A DNA stretch of 27,233 bases. Source: Bacillus massiliigorillae (GTDB taxonomy: Bacteria; Bacillota; Bacilli; Bacillales; DSM-1321). Under the pieces are notes generated by a model. That model was given only the letters and a program-made list of their open reading frames with translations, had not been told where the DNA came from and made no database searches. The stretch lies in assembly GCF_000380245.2 (NCBI RefSeq), contig NZ_HG428747.1:115751-142983 (forward strand), read 5' to 3'. Position 1 is the first letter of the stretch. Each line of letters begins with the position of its first letter. This document shows, piece after piece, positions 1 through 8,108 of this stretch. The translations under genes were made by a program, and so were the position numbers.

Positions 1-39
1 AAGTCCTCCTCTATTTAGAAAATAGAGGAGGACTTTTTT
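1..39. terminator. Intrinsic terminator downstream of purA
   Basis: A perfect 15-bp stem (1-15 with 21-35) closes a 5-nt loop, with a T run on the plus strand after it and the matching A run before it for minus-strand reading. It lies 8 nt past the purA stop codon. The minus-strand tail falls outside the window, so direction cannot be settled; it may work both ways. Confidence 0.8.
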
Positions 40-46
40 ATACTTA

Positions 47-1336
47 TTATAATCTCCAAGGATTAGTTACTACATTAGTTTGGTTACGATCTGGTCCTAC
101 AGAGAAAGTTGTTAAAGGAATACCTGTTAATTGTGAAACACGTTCAATATAATGACGAGCATTAGCAGGAAGTTCACCTAATGTTTTCACGCCAGTAATA
201 TCTTCTGTCCAACCTGGTAACTCTTCGTAAATTGGCTCACATTTAGAAAGAATACGTAAGTTAGCTGGATATTCTTCAATTACTTGATCGCCATAACGGT
301 AAGCTACGCAAATTTTAACCGTTTCAAGACCTGTTAACACGTCGATAGAGTTTAGAGATAAGTCTGTAATACCACTTACACGGCGAGCGTGACGTACTAC
401 AACAGAGTCAAACCAACCAACACGACGTGGACGTCCTGTTGTTGTACCGTATTCGCGACCTACTTCACGAATTTGGTGACCTACTTCATCAAATAATTCA
501 GTTGGGAAAGGACCATCACCAACACGAGATGTATAAGCTTTACATACACCTACAACGTGATTGATTTTTGTTGGACCTACACCAGAGCCGATTGTCACGC
601 CACCCGCAACAGGGTTTGAAGATGTAACGAATGGGTATGTTCCTTGGTCGATATCTAACATGACACCTTGTGCTCCTTCAAAAAGAACACGACGACCTTC
701 GTCAAGTGCATCATTTAGAACAACAGCTGTATCACATACATAATGTTGAATTTGTTGTCCGTACTCATAATATTCATCAAGAATATCTTCTAATTTAAAG
801 CCTTCTACTTCATAGAACTTTTCTAGAAGACGATTTTTTTCTTTTAAGTTATGTGCTAATTTCTCTTCGAACACTTCACGATCAAGAAGATCAGCCATAC
901 GAATACCCATACGAGCAGCTTTATCCATATATGCTGGTCCGATACCTTTTTTCGTAGTACCGATTTTATTATCACCTTTGCGGTCTTCTTCAACTTCATC
1001 AAGCTTCAAGTGATATGGTAAAATCACATGAGCACGATTGCTTATACGTAAATTATCAGTAGTAATGCCACGGTCATGTAGATATTTAAGCTCTGTAAGT
1101 AAAGCTTTAGGATCTACTACCATTCCATTACCGATAACACAAATTTTTTCACTATTAAAAATACCAGATGGAATTAAGTGCAACTTATACGTTTCACCAT
1201 TAAATTTAATTGTGTGACCTGCATTGTTTCCACCTTGATAACGAGCTACTACTTCTGCATGTTCAGACAAAAAGTCTGTAATTTTACCTTTACCTTCATC
1301 TCCCCATTGTGTTCCCACAACTACTACTGAAGACAT
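47..1336 (-). CDS. purA: Adenylosuccinate synthetase
   Basis: PurA makes adenylosuccinate from IMP, aspartate and GTP, the first committed step from IMP to AMP, in the cytosol. From the ATG at 1336 the protein is 429 aa, the usual bacterial length. The N-terminal GTP-binding loop GDEGKGK is at residues 12-18, with the expected catalytic Asp13 and His41 (in NNAGHT); GTTKKGIGPAY and the C-terminal NPW are also typical. The frame stays open 16 codons further up, but that stretch lies in the 5' leader just after the promoter. GGAGGTG at 1343-1349 sits 6 nt before ATG 1336 and decides the start. The gene is preceded by a sigma-A-type promoter and a PurR operator and followed by a terminator, so it is probably monocistronic and repressed by PurR when purines are plentiful. 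Confidence 0.97.
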   Translation of the reverse strand: MSSVVVVGTQWGDEGKGKITDFLSEHAEVVARYQGGNNAGHTIKFNGETYKLHLIPSGIFNSEKICVIGNGMVVDPKALLTELKYLHDRGITTDNLRISNRAHVILPYHLKLDEVEEDRKGDNKIGTTKKGIGPAYMDKAARMGIRMADLLDREVFEEKLAHNLKEKNRLLEKFYEVEGFKLEDILDEYYEYGQQIQHYVCDTAVVLNDALDEGRRVLFEGAQGVMLDIDQGTYPFVTSSNPVAGGVTIGSGVGPTKINHVVGVCKAYTSRVGDGPFPTELFDEVGHQIREVGREYGTTTGRPRRVGWFDSVVVRHARRVSGITDLSLNSIDVLTGLETVKICVAYRYGDQVIEEYPANLRILSKCEPIYEELPGWTEDITGVKTLGELPANARHYIERVSQLTGIPLTTFSVGPDRNQTNVVTNPWRL

Positions 1337-1388
1337 ATCCTGCACCTCCAAAGGTTCGCATTTGTACCGAATACTATCAAACATACTT

Positions 1389-1418
1389 ATATTATCAGTT
1401 TTAGGAGGAAGAAGTCAA
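1389..1418 (-). promoter_or_regulatory. purA promoter (sigma-A type)
   Basis: On the minus strand TTGACT (1413-1418) and TAATAT (1389-1394) are 18 bp apart, close to the vegetative consensus. Transcription should begin near 1382, giving a leader of about 45 nt before the purA ATG. It lies just downstream of the PurR operator, as expected for a regulated pur promoter. Confidence 0.75.
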
Positions 1419-1421
1419 GAA

Positions 1422-1465
1422 AAAACCGAACAATACTAATATGTTAAAAAGTATTGTTCGTAAAA
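1422..1465. promoter_or_regulatory. PurR operator: two inverted PurBoxes upstream of purA
   Basis: AAAACCGAACAAT at 1422-1434 matches the Bacillus PurBox consensus AWWWCCGAACWWT at every position. A second copy on the opposite strand (1453-1465, TTTTACGAACAAT) matches at 11 of 13. The strong and weak boxes are inverted and 18 bp apart, directly upstream of the purA -35 element, as known for PurR-controlled genes in B. subtilis, where PRPP relieves repression. Part of the pair could also form an 11-bp hairpin (1427-1437 with 1450-1460), but no T run follows, so an operator is the better reading. Confidence 0.8.
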
Positions 1466-1518
1466 ATAAAGTATCAGAAAATACCAAAATACTTTCAACA
1501 ATTGGATGATTTTTCATG

Positions 1519-1524
1519 TATAAT
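1519..1524 (+). promoter_or_regulatory. Candidate -10 element for the deacetylase gene
   Basis: TATAAT at 1519-1524 is a perfect -10 hexamer about 104 nt before the deacetylase ATG. No convincing -35 hexamer lies 16-18 bp upstream, so this is tentative. The PurR operator is only about 55-100 bp upstream of it. Confidence 0.35.
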
Positions 1525-1627
1525 AAATAAAGTCGAATTAAGTTGGAATCTGACAAAATGTATCAAATTATTAATCTAAATATTTGAATATATATGAATA
1601 ATATTAGTTTAGGGAGGGACTATAAAT

Positions 1628-3052
1628 ATGAAATTCAAATTAGTCATTCTGTTACTTGTAGCCACTCTATTCACAGTTGGCTGTGCAGAAAAGACTATCG
1701 GCAACAAAGAGGATGATCACATACAAAAATATGTAAAAGATTCGAAGTACCCCGAATTGGAGATTGAAACAGAAATCGGCGAATATGATACATACAAGTA
1801 TGCGATTCATTTTCCACGTACAGACCAAGAAGATGTAAATAGCGTAATAAAACATTTAGTCGCAAAGCAAAAGAAAACTTTCGTATCTCAAGCAAAAAAA
1901 ACAAAAACCGATAAAGGTACATTCTCCGAACTTTTACTAGATTATAAGATTACAAACCTATCTGATACACTTTTATCGATTGTTTTTTCAAGCAGTAAGA
2001 ATATTTATGGGCAAGAAAGTCATAAGCAAATGTATACGCTGAATTTTGATCGTAAAACTGGTAAACAAATTAAACTAAAAAATCTGTTGACTGATGATTC
2101 ATCACTTCAAAAAATTGCGAGATTATCACAAAACATGATATTGCAAGATGCGAAAGCAATGGAACTATCTGATGTTAGTCAAGTAATGGACGGAACGAAG
2201 CCAGAACTAAGTAACTTTAGTGCCTATAGCTTTTCAAACAATACAATGGATATTTACTTAAAAGAAGAACAAATTGGTCCTAAAGAGATGGGTACTTATA
2301 AAGTACAAATTGCATTAAATGACCTTAATGGTGTATTAGAAAAATCATATACTGATTCATTGGAATTAAAAATCCCAAATGAAACTGAATTGCTTTCCAA
2401 TACAACAACTGGTCAAGAACAGCAACAGAAGCAATCCGCTTTAACACCTGGAGTAAAATATGTCGCCCTAACTTTCGACGATGGCCCTCACCATCAACTA
2501 ACGCCACGTATATTAGACATATTAAAAAAATATAATGCGAAAGCTACATTCTTTGTACTTGGTAATAGAGTAGAGTATTATCCTGAGATTGTGAAGCGTA
2601 CAGTGGATGAAGGACATGAAATAGGCAGTCATTCATGGAGTCACCCTAAATTAACAAGCTTAAAACCAGCGGAGTTAGCACAGCAAATTAACCAAACATC
2701 TAATTCAGTAGAAAAAATCACGGGTAAACCGCCAGCAACATTAAGACCACCATATGGAGCTGTGAACGACGCGGTTAAACAGGCAACGAATGGCCCGATT
2801 GTAAACTGGTCCGTTGATACATTAGATTGGAAGCACCATAACAAGGAAAAGGTTAAACAAATCATTCGTCAAAACACACGTGATGGTAGCATTATTCTCA
2901 TGCATGATATTCAAAAGGCTAGTGCTGATGCGTTAGAAGATATAATCATTTATCTTTCTAAACAAGGATATCATTTCGTAACTGTCAGTCAGCTTTTACA
3001 ATTAGGTGATCACCCAGAAAAATACGTTGGTAAAGTATATACAAATGGTTAA
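1628..3052 (+). CDS. Lipoprotein polysaccharide (peptidoglycan) deacetylase, PdaC-like
   Basis: This 474-aa exported protein starts with a short signal peptide and a lipobox-like TVGC with the lipidated Cys at residue 19, so it should be anchored on the outer face of the membrane. Residues of about 40-250 form an N-terminal region that looks like the DUF4163/DUF3298-type domain of PdaC. The rest is a NodB-type carbohydrate esterase family 4 domain: TFDDGP (282-287, catalytic and metal Asp), HSWSH (335-339, metal histidines), RPPYG (373-377), DTLDW (397-401) and LMHD with catalytic His426. All five motifs are intact, so metal-dependent removal of N-acetyl groups from cell-wall glycan is expected. 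The exact substrate (MurNAc, GlcNAc or another polymer) cannot be told from sequence. AGGGAGGG precedes the ATG by about 9 nt. It is one of few plus-strand genes here, divergent from purA and convergent with the HAD gene. Confidence 0.9.
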   Translation: MKFKLVILLLVATLFTVGCAEKTIGNKEDDHIQKYVKDSKYPELEIETEIGEYDTYKYAIHFPRTDQEDVNSVIKHLVAKQKKTFVSQAKKTKTDKGTFSELLLDYKITNLSDTLLSIVFSSSKNIYGQESHKQMYTLNFDRKTGKQIKLKNLLTDDSSLQKIARLSQNMILQDAKAMELSDVSQVMDGTKPELSNFSAYSFSNNTMDIYLKEEQIGPKEMGTYKVQIALNDLNGVLEKSYTDSLELKIPNETELLSNTTTGQEQQQKQSALTPGVKYVALTFDDGPHHQLTPRILDILKKYNAKATFFVLGNRVEYYPEIVKRTVDEGHEIGSHSWSHPKLTSLKPAELAQQINQTSNSVEKITGKPPATLRPPYGAVNDAVKQATNGPIVNWSVDTLDWKHHNKEKVKQIIRQNTRDGSIILMHDIQKASADALEDIIIYLSKQGYHFVTVSQLLQLGDHPEKYVGKVYTNG

Positions 3053-3054
3053 AT

Positions 3055-3078
3055 AAAAAAGGGCATCAGCCCTTTTTT
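3055..3078. terminator. Bidirectional terminator between convergent genes
   Basis: A 10-bp stem with a GGGC/GCCC core (3055-3064 with 3069-3078) closes the tetraloop ATCA, with A and T runs on either side. It serves the deacetylase (plus) and the HAD gene (minus). The last bases of the HAD stop codon (3077-3079) lie inside it. Confidence 0.85.
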
Positions 3079-3865
3079 ATTTACTTAAGACATATTGTCT
3101 AATACTTTTCATTACTCCAGCTTCATTATTCGTTTCTGCTTCGAATCGTGCCACATTTTTAATTTCACCATGTGCATTTGCCATAGCAAAGCTATAATAA
3201 GCCTGACGCATCATATCTAAATCATTTAAATAATCACCAAATACCATTGTCTGTTCCGAAGTAATACCGAAATATTCTTGTACCTTTTGAATAGCCGTTC
3301 CCTTATTGGCATCTCCATTCGTAATATCTAACCAAAGAAACCCAGAGACAGCCACTTGTAATTGCTCTCTATACTCAGAGAAGAAGTGATTACTATTGTC
3401 TTCCGCTCCTTTAAAATCAAGAATCGTTACCTTCAATACCTCGTCGTCTACCTGCGTTAAATCCTCAACAATCTCTCTTCTTGCATAATATTTATCTACT
3501 TGCTCTAACAACTCTGGTGTAGAACGTTCAATATAAGCGGATTTCTTACCACATAATATAATATACGCATCTTCTATTGTTCTACCAATTTCTATTAACT
3601 TCATAGCTACATCTCGCGGTAATGTATTAGCAAACAACTCCTTGCCTTTATGCACAACAAATGTGCCATTTTCCGCGATGAAGAGCATATCATCTTTTTG
3701 ATCAGTAAATCGTTCAATCAAATTATAATATTGACGGCCACTAGCCGCTCCAAAGATAATACCTTTTTCCATTAACGCCTGATAAACTTCTTGAAACTCT
3801 GTAGGTAATTGATTTTGATCATTTAAGAGTGTACCATCCATATCTGTTGCAATTAATTTAATCAT
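3077..3865 (-). CDS. Cof-type HAD-superfamily (IIB) phosphatase
   Basis: This 262-aa cytosolic protein has the HAD signature: motif I DMDGTLL (residues 8-14, nucleophile and general acid Asp), a motif II Ser in GAASGRQ, a motif III Lys in NKGTAIQ, and motif IV GDYLNDLDMM near the C-terminus. The C2b cap between motifs II and III places it in the Cof/YwpJ/YkrA group of sugar-phosphate and FMN-type phosphatases. Substrates in this group are broad and cannot be predicted here. A GAGGAGACG ribosome site precedes ATG 3865. It faces the deacetylase tail to tail and is separated from the upstream helicase gene by a terminator, so it probably has its own promoter in 3866-3978. Confidence 0.88.
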   Translation of the reverse strand: MIKLIATDMDGTLLNDQNQLPTEFQEVYQALMEKGIIFGAASGRQYYNLIERFTDQKDDMLFIAENGTFVVHKGKELFANTLPRDVAMKLIEIGRTIEDAYIILCGKKSAYIERSTPELLEQVDKYYARREIVEDLTQVDDEVLKVTILDFKGAEDNSNHFFSEYREQLQVAVSGFLWLDITNGDANKGTAIQKVQEYFGITSEQTMVFGDYLNDLDMMRQAYYSFAMANAHGEIKNVARFEAETNNEAGVMKSIRQYVLSK

Positions 3866-3978
3866 AATTCGTCTCCTCTATGAAATATACATATCTTGTC
3901 TATCCATCACCAATGTAATCTATTATATAACTAGCTCATTTATCATAGCTGCTGTAAAAAATTACAGCTTAGTCGCAA

Positions 3979-4025
3979 TAAAAAAGGAAGTCGTTGAATG
4001 TAGTATTACATCAATAACTTCCTTT
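3979..4025 (-). terminator. Terminator of the replicative helicase gene
   Basis: AAAGGAAGT (3983-3991) pairs with ACTTCCTTT (4017-4025). The loop can fold further through TTGA and TGTA segments. On the minus strand the stem is followed by a U run (A run 3979-3985 on plus). It begins about 10 nt after the helicase stop. Confidence 0.8.
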
Positions 4026-4035
4026 ACTCATCTCT

Positions 4036-5400
4036 TTACGCACCTGGTGGAACCGAAGATTCATCATAACGCTGTTCAAGATTTACGAACTTATTATATT
4101 CTTTTACGAAAGCTAATGAAACTGTACCAACGGGGCCGTTACGTTGCTTCGCAATAATAATCTCAATGATATTCTTATTCTCAGATTCTTTATCATAATA
4201 GTCATCACGATATAAGAAGGCAACAATGTCAGCATCCTGCTCAATACTACCTGATTCACGAATATCAGACATCATTGGGCGTTTATCTTGACGTTGCTCT
4301 ACACCACGTGATAACTGTGAAAGAGCGATTACAGGTACCTTCAATTCACGAGCTAATGCTTTTAATGAACGAGAGATTTCCGATACCTCTTGCTGACGAT
4401 TATCCCCAGAGTTACCATCTCCACGAATTAACTGCAAGTAATCAATTAATATCATGCCTAATCCATGCTCTTGCTTGAGTCGACGACATTTAGAACGAAT
4501 ATCCCCAATACGAACACCAGGCGTATCATCAATATAAATACCCGCATTCGAAAGACTCCCCATTGCCATCGTTAACTTGCGCCAATCTTCATCCGTTAAT
4601 GCACCTGTCCTTAAACCTTGGGCATTAATATTTCCTTCCGCACACAGCATACGCATAACCAGCTGCTCTGCACCCATCTCTAGACTAAAGATCGCTACAT
4701 TTTCGTCTGTTTTCGTTGCTACGTTTTGCGCTATATTCAAAGCGAAGGCTGTTTTACCTACGGAAGGACGCGCTCCAACAATAATTAAATCATTGCGTTG
4801 GAAACCGGCTGTCATGCGGTCAAGCTCAGCAAAGCCCGTAGGAATACCTGTAATATCCCCTTTTCTGTTAGCCAAAATCTCAATATTATCATACGTGTTC
4901 ACTAGAACATCTTTAATATTTTGGAATGCACCTGCATTTTTACGCTGAGCCACTTCCATAATACTTTTCTCAGCTTCACTTATATATGCTTCTACTTCAT
5001 CTTCTCGCGTATAACCATCTTGCACAATTTGCGTAGCAACACGAATTGTTTTACGAAGCAATGATTTTTCATCTACAATTTTGGCGTAATATTCAATATT
5101 AGCTGCAGTTGGTGCTGATTCCGCTAATTCACTTAAATAGTTTACGCCACCAACATCTTCAAGACTTTTTGTAGCCGAAAGTTCCTCGGTTACTGTAACT
5201 AAGTCCACGGCACTTCCGCTATTGTTTAGCTTCAACATGACTTGGAAGATCTTTTGGTGTGCAACTCGATAGAAATCCTCAGCCATTAAATATTCTGATG
5301 CTGTGATAATAGAAGAAGGCTGCAAAAAGATGGCACCTAATACAGCTTGCTCTGCTTCTATATTTTGAGGTGGTATTTGATTTTGAAACATTTCGCTCAA
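4036..5400 (-). CDS. dnaC: Replicative DNA helicase (DnaB family; DnaC in B. subtilis naming)
   Basis: The hexameric replicative helicase unwinds DNA at the fork ahead of Pol III and recruits DnaG primase. The N-terminal DnaB domain begins with IPPQNIEAEQAVLGA. The RecA-like motor has a Walker A GARPSVGKT (Lys216), Walker B LILIDYLQLI and the DnaB-specific loops QLSRGVEQR and DIRESGSIEQDAD. The start is instructive: the frame opens with TTG at 5409, but that codon abuts the ribosome site GGGAGG (5410-5415). A second in-frame TTG at 5400 has 9-nt spacing, and the first in-frame ATG (5391) is 18 nt away. I take TTG 5400, giving 454 aa, close to the family length. It lies downstream of rplI with 253 nt and a hairpin between them. 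Confidence 0.95.
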   Translation of the reverse strand: MSEMFQNQIPPQNIEAEQAVLGAIFLQPSSIITASEYLMAEDFYRVAHQKIFQVMLKLNNSGSAVDLVTVTEELSATKSLEDVGGVNYLSELAESAPTAANIEYYAKIVDEKSLLRKTIRVATQIVQDGYTREDEVEAYISEAEKSIMEVAQRKNAGAFQNIKDVLVNTYDNIEILANRKGDITGIPTGFAELDRMTAGFQRNDLIIVGARPSVGKTAFALNIAQNVATKTDENVAIFSLEMGAEQLVMRMLCAEGNINAQGLRTGALTDEDWRKLTMAMGSLSNAGIYIDDTPGVRIGDIRSKCRRLKQEHGLGMILIDYLQLIRGDGNSGDNRQQEVSEISRSLKALARELKVPVIALSQLSRGVEQRQDKRPMMSDIRESGSIEQDADIVAFLYRDDYYDKESENKNIIEIIIAKQRNGPVGTVSLAFVKEYNKFVNLEQRYDESSVPPGA

Positions 5401-5446
5401 TGTTTGCAACCTCCCATCCGTTTAAAAATAATAATCTTATACATAT

Positions 5447-5493
5447 AAGACGACCCCTATACAGTTCATATATTGAAAAGAAGGAGTCGTCTT
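5447..5493 (-). terminator. Hairpin between rplI and the helicase gene, probable terminator or attenuator
   Basis: AAGACGACCCC (5447-5457) pairs with GGAGTCGTCTT (5483-5493) with one mismatch around a 25-nt loop. The U run on the minus strand is poor (UUAUAUGUAU), so termination may be partial and let some rplI transcription reach the helicase gene. Nothing coding was recognised elsewhere in 5416-5653. Confidence 0.5.
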
Positions 5494-5653
5494 TCATTAT
5501 TGTAATCAGGATACAGAAAAGCCGATAAGTTATAGCTAATCCTAATCCATTTATAACAAATTTTTAGTTCATTATGTGTAAATATGCTTGGTAATTATAA
5601 TTGCAACATCATTGTACAAGCTTTATATTCAATCGTAAAGGTTAAAATTTAGC

Positions 5654-6103
5654 TTATTTAACTTCTTTTACATGTACATTTAATGTTGCCATTACTTCAT
5701 GATGAAGTTTAACTGGAACTTTTGTATAACCTAATGCTCTAATACCATCAGCTAGTTCCATTTTACGCTTATCAATTTTGATTGATGAAGAAGCTTGCAA
5801 TGCTTCAGCGATTTGTTTAGTAGTAATAGATCCGAATAAACGGCCACCATCGCCTGCTTTAGCAGAAATTTCAACAGTGATTTTTTCAAGTTTTTCTTTT
5901 AGCTCTTTAGCTTGTTGTAATTCTTCTGCCGCTTGTTGGTTGACTTTATTCTTTTGTGCTTCAAGCTTTTTCATATTACCAGGTGTAGCTTCAATAGCTA
6001 ACTCTTGTTTTAATAAAAAGTTATGAGCATATCCATCGGAAACATTCTTAATTTCACCTTTTTTTCCTTTACCTTTAACGTCTTTTAAAAATATAACTTT
6101 CAT
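5654..6103 (-). CDS. rplI: 50S ribosomal protein L9
   Basis: L9 binds 23S rRNA near the base of the L1 stalk and helps keep the reading frame. The 149-aa product has the standard layout: N-terminal RNA-binding domain MKVIFLKDVKGKGKKGEIK with the conserved GYAHNFL, a long central helix rich in Lys, Glu and Gln (about 45-75), and the C-terminal domain (GGRLFGSIT through VKLHHEV). Its ATG overlaps the gdpP stop as ATGA, and GAAGGAGG lies inside the end of gdpP, so translation is probably coupled to gdpP. Confidence 0.97.
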   Translation of the reverse strand: MKVIFLKDVKGKGKKGEIKNVSDGYAHNFLLKQELAIEATPGNMKKLEAQKNKVNQQAAEELQQAKELKEKLEKITVEISAKAGDGGRLFGSITTKQIAEALQASSSIKIDKRKMELADGIRALGYTKVPVKLHHEVMATLNVHVKEVK

Positions 6104-8073
6104 TCTTTAAGTCCTCCTTCAAGATAATCATCTATTGCAAGCTGTAATTTAGCTACAGCTTCATCCACAGTAATACCATCTAATTGAGTTGCGGCATTCG
6201 TCAAATGACCGCCGCCGTTTAGCATTTCCATAATAATTTGGACATTGACTTCACCCAGTGAACGAGCACTAATAGCAACTTTTTCGTCTGCCCGCTTTGA
6301 AATAACAAAGGATGCGCCAATACCTTCCATCATAAGCAACGTATCTGCCGCTTGAGCAATGATAATTTGCTCATATACCTCGTCAGGATCTCCTTTAGCA
6401 ATCGCAATATCTTTTTTATAGAATTTCACGCTTTCAATTAACTTTGCCCTTTGGATAAAGACGTCTAAGTTTTCCTTTAAAAACTCTTGCACTAAGACGG
6501 TATTTGCACCATGCGACCGTAAATAAGAGGCAGCATCAAATGTTCTAGAACCCGTTCGCAATGTAAAGCTTTTCGTATCAACGATAATACCAGCTAACAA
6601 GGCAGTTGCTTCAAGCATTTCAATCTTGCTATTCTTATCCTGATATTCCAGCAACTCCGTAACGAGTTCAGCAGTAGAAGAAGCATATGGCTCCATATAT
6701 ACAAGGAGTGCACGATTAATAAACTCTTCACCACGACGATGATGATCAATAACAACGACTTTCTCAATACTACGAATTAACTTCTCATCTATAACCATTG
6801 ATGGTTTATGTGTATCAACAATTACAAGCAATGTATCATCCGTTATAATTTCATATGCATCTTCAGGCGTAATAAAGCGAGCAAATAAATCTGGCTTATT
6901 TTTGATTTCCTTCATTAAGCGTTTAACACCTGTATCAAGTTCTTGAAAGTTTACAACGATATAAGATTCACGATCATTCATTTCTGCTACTTCTGAAATT
7001 CCAATTGCGGAACCTATCGCATCCATATCAGGATATTTATGACCCATAATAACGACTTTATCGCTATCTAAAATAATATCCTTCAATGCATGTGAAATAA
7101 CACGGGCTCGTACTCTCGTTCGTTTTTCAACAGGATTTGTTTTACCACCGAAGAATTTTGCCTTTCCATTTGGAAGCTTAATCGCAACTTGATCTCCACC
7201 CCTACCGAGTGCTAAATCCAAGCTAGACTGTGCGATATTTCCTAATTCCGGCAAAGAGGAAGCTCCACATCCTACACCAATACTTAGTGTTAAAGGAACA
7301 TGTTGCTTAGCCGTCGTTTCTCTAATTTCATCTAAAATAGTAAACTTTGTTTTCTCTAGATTTTGAAGGATACTCTCATTAAACACGCCAATAAAGCGAT
7401 CAGATGACGTTCTCTTTAAGAATACTCCATTATCTATTGCCCATTCATCTAATAATGAGGTCACTAAGCTATTTAAGCTACTTCTCTTTTGGTCATTCAT
7501 CGGTTGCGTCAATTCATCGTAATTATCTAAGAAGATAATACTGATAACCGTGCGCTCATCTTCGTACATTTTTTCCATTTCAACTTGTTCTGTTACATCA
7601 AAGAAATATAATAATCGTTCAGAACGTTTATGAATAACTTTAAATTTTCTTTCATGAATTGTAACAGTTTCCATCTCAATTTCATGCCTTATAATTGGTA
7701 CAAGTGAATCAGCCACATCAAACAGAGAACGACCAACAATTGTTTCTTCTTGAAAGCAAGAACTCATGAATGGATTCGTCCATTCAATATTAAAGTCCTC
7801 ATTCACAAGCATAATTCCTATTGGCATTTCCAGCAATGCTTCTTCTCCTACCTTCTTTAGCCGGTAAGAAAGTGTGGAAATATACTTCTCTGTTTCTTTA
7901 CGATTATTCGCTTCAATTTTAATTATTGAATAAAATAATCCAAAGGTAATTAGAATTCCAACTAATGCAACGACCCATTGATGATAAGCAAGAATAATGA
8001 GTAATACAGAAACTATTGCGATCAATCCATAAAGTGAATATCGAATAGATTTACTTTGTATGTTTGATGACAT
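6100..8073 (-). CDS. gdpP: Cyclic-di-AMP phosphodiesterase GdpP (YybT)
   Basis: GdpP hydrolyses the essential messenger c-di-AMP to pApA, affecting potassium and osmotic balance, cell-wall stress and beta-lactam tolerance. The 657-aa protein has two N-terminal membrane segments (about 13-31 and 33-51), a PAS-like domain (about 80-165), a degenerate GGDEF domain (about 170-305) without an intact GGDEF motif, and a DHH-DHHA1 phosphodiesterase module. The catalytic metal motifs are visible: the DMD aspartates 349 and 351 in HKYPDMDAIG, DHH at 443-445, and GGGH at 620-623. All domains look intact. AGGAG precedes the ATG by 8 nt. It follows yybS by 35 nt and overlaps rplI by 4 nt, the conserved Bacillus yybS-gdpP-rplI cluster. 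Confidence 0.96.
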   Translation of the reverse strand: MSSNIQSKSIRYSLYGLIAIVSVLLIILAYHQWVVALVGILITFGLFYSIIKIEANNRKETEKYISTLSYRLKKVGEEALLEMPIGIMLVNEDFNIEWTNPFMSSCFQEETIVGRSLFDVADSLVPIIRHEIEMETVTIHERKFKVIHKRSERLLYFFDVTEQVEMEKMYEDERTVISIIFLDNYDELTQPMNDQKRSSLNSLVTSLLDEWAIDNGVFLKRTSSDRFIGVFNESILQNLEKTKFTILDEIRETTAKQHVPLTLSIGVGCGASSLPELGNIAQSSLDLALGRGGDQVAIKLPNGKAKFFGGKTNPVEKRTRVRARVISHALKDIILDSDKVVIMGHKYPDMDAIGSAIGISEVAEMNDRESYIVVNFQELDTGVKRLMKEIKNKPDLFARFITPEDAYEIITDDTLLVIVDTHKPSMVIDEKLIRSIEKVVVIDHHRRGEEFINRALLVYMEPYASSTAELVTELLEYQDKNSKIEMLEATALLAGIIVDTKSFTLRTGSRTFDAASYLRSHGANTVLVQEFLKENLDVFIQRAKLIESVKFYKKDIAIAKGDPDEVYEQIIIAQAADTLLMMEGIGASFVISKRADEKVAISARSLGEVNVQIIMEMLNGGGHLTNAATQLDGITVDEAVAKLQLAIDDYLEGGLKE

Positions 8074-8108
8074 TATTTCAGCTCCTAAAAGCTCGTAATT
8101 TCAACATT

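Noticed and set aside
1337..1384. Longer purA with 16 extra N-terminal residues
   Set aside because: The extra codons lie in the 5' leader right after the predicted transcription start; the ribosome site and known PurA N-termini fit ATG 1336.
1427..1460. Inverted repeat upstream of purA as a terminator
   Set aside because: No T run follows on either strand and both arms match PurBoxes, so an operator explains it better.
4577..4948. 123-codon plus-strand frame opposite the helicase gene
   Set aside because: Antisense shadow of the conserved RecA-like motor domain; no independent coding signal.
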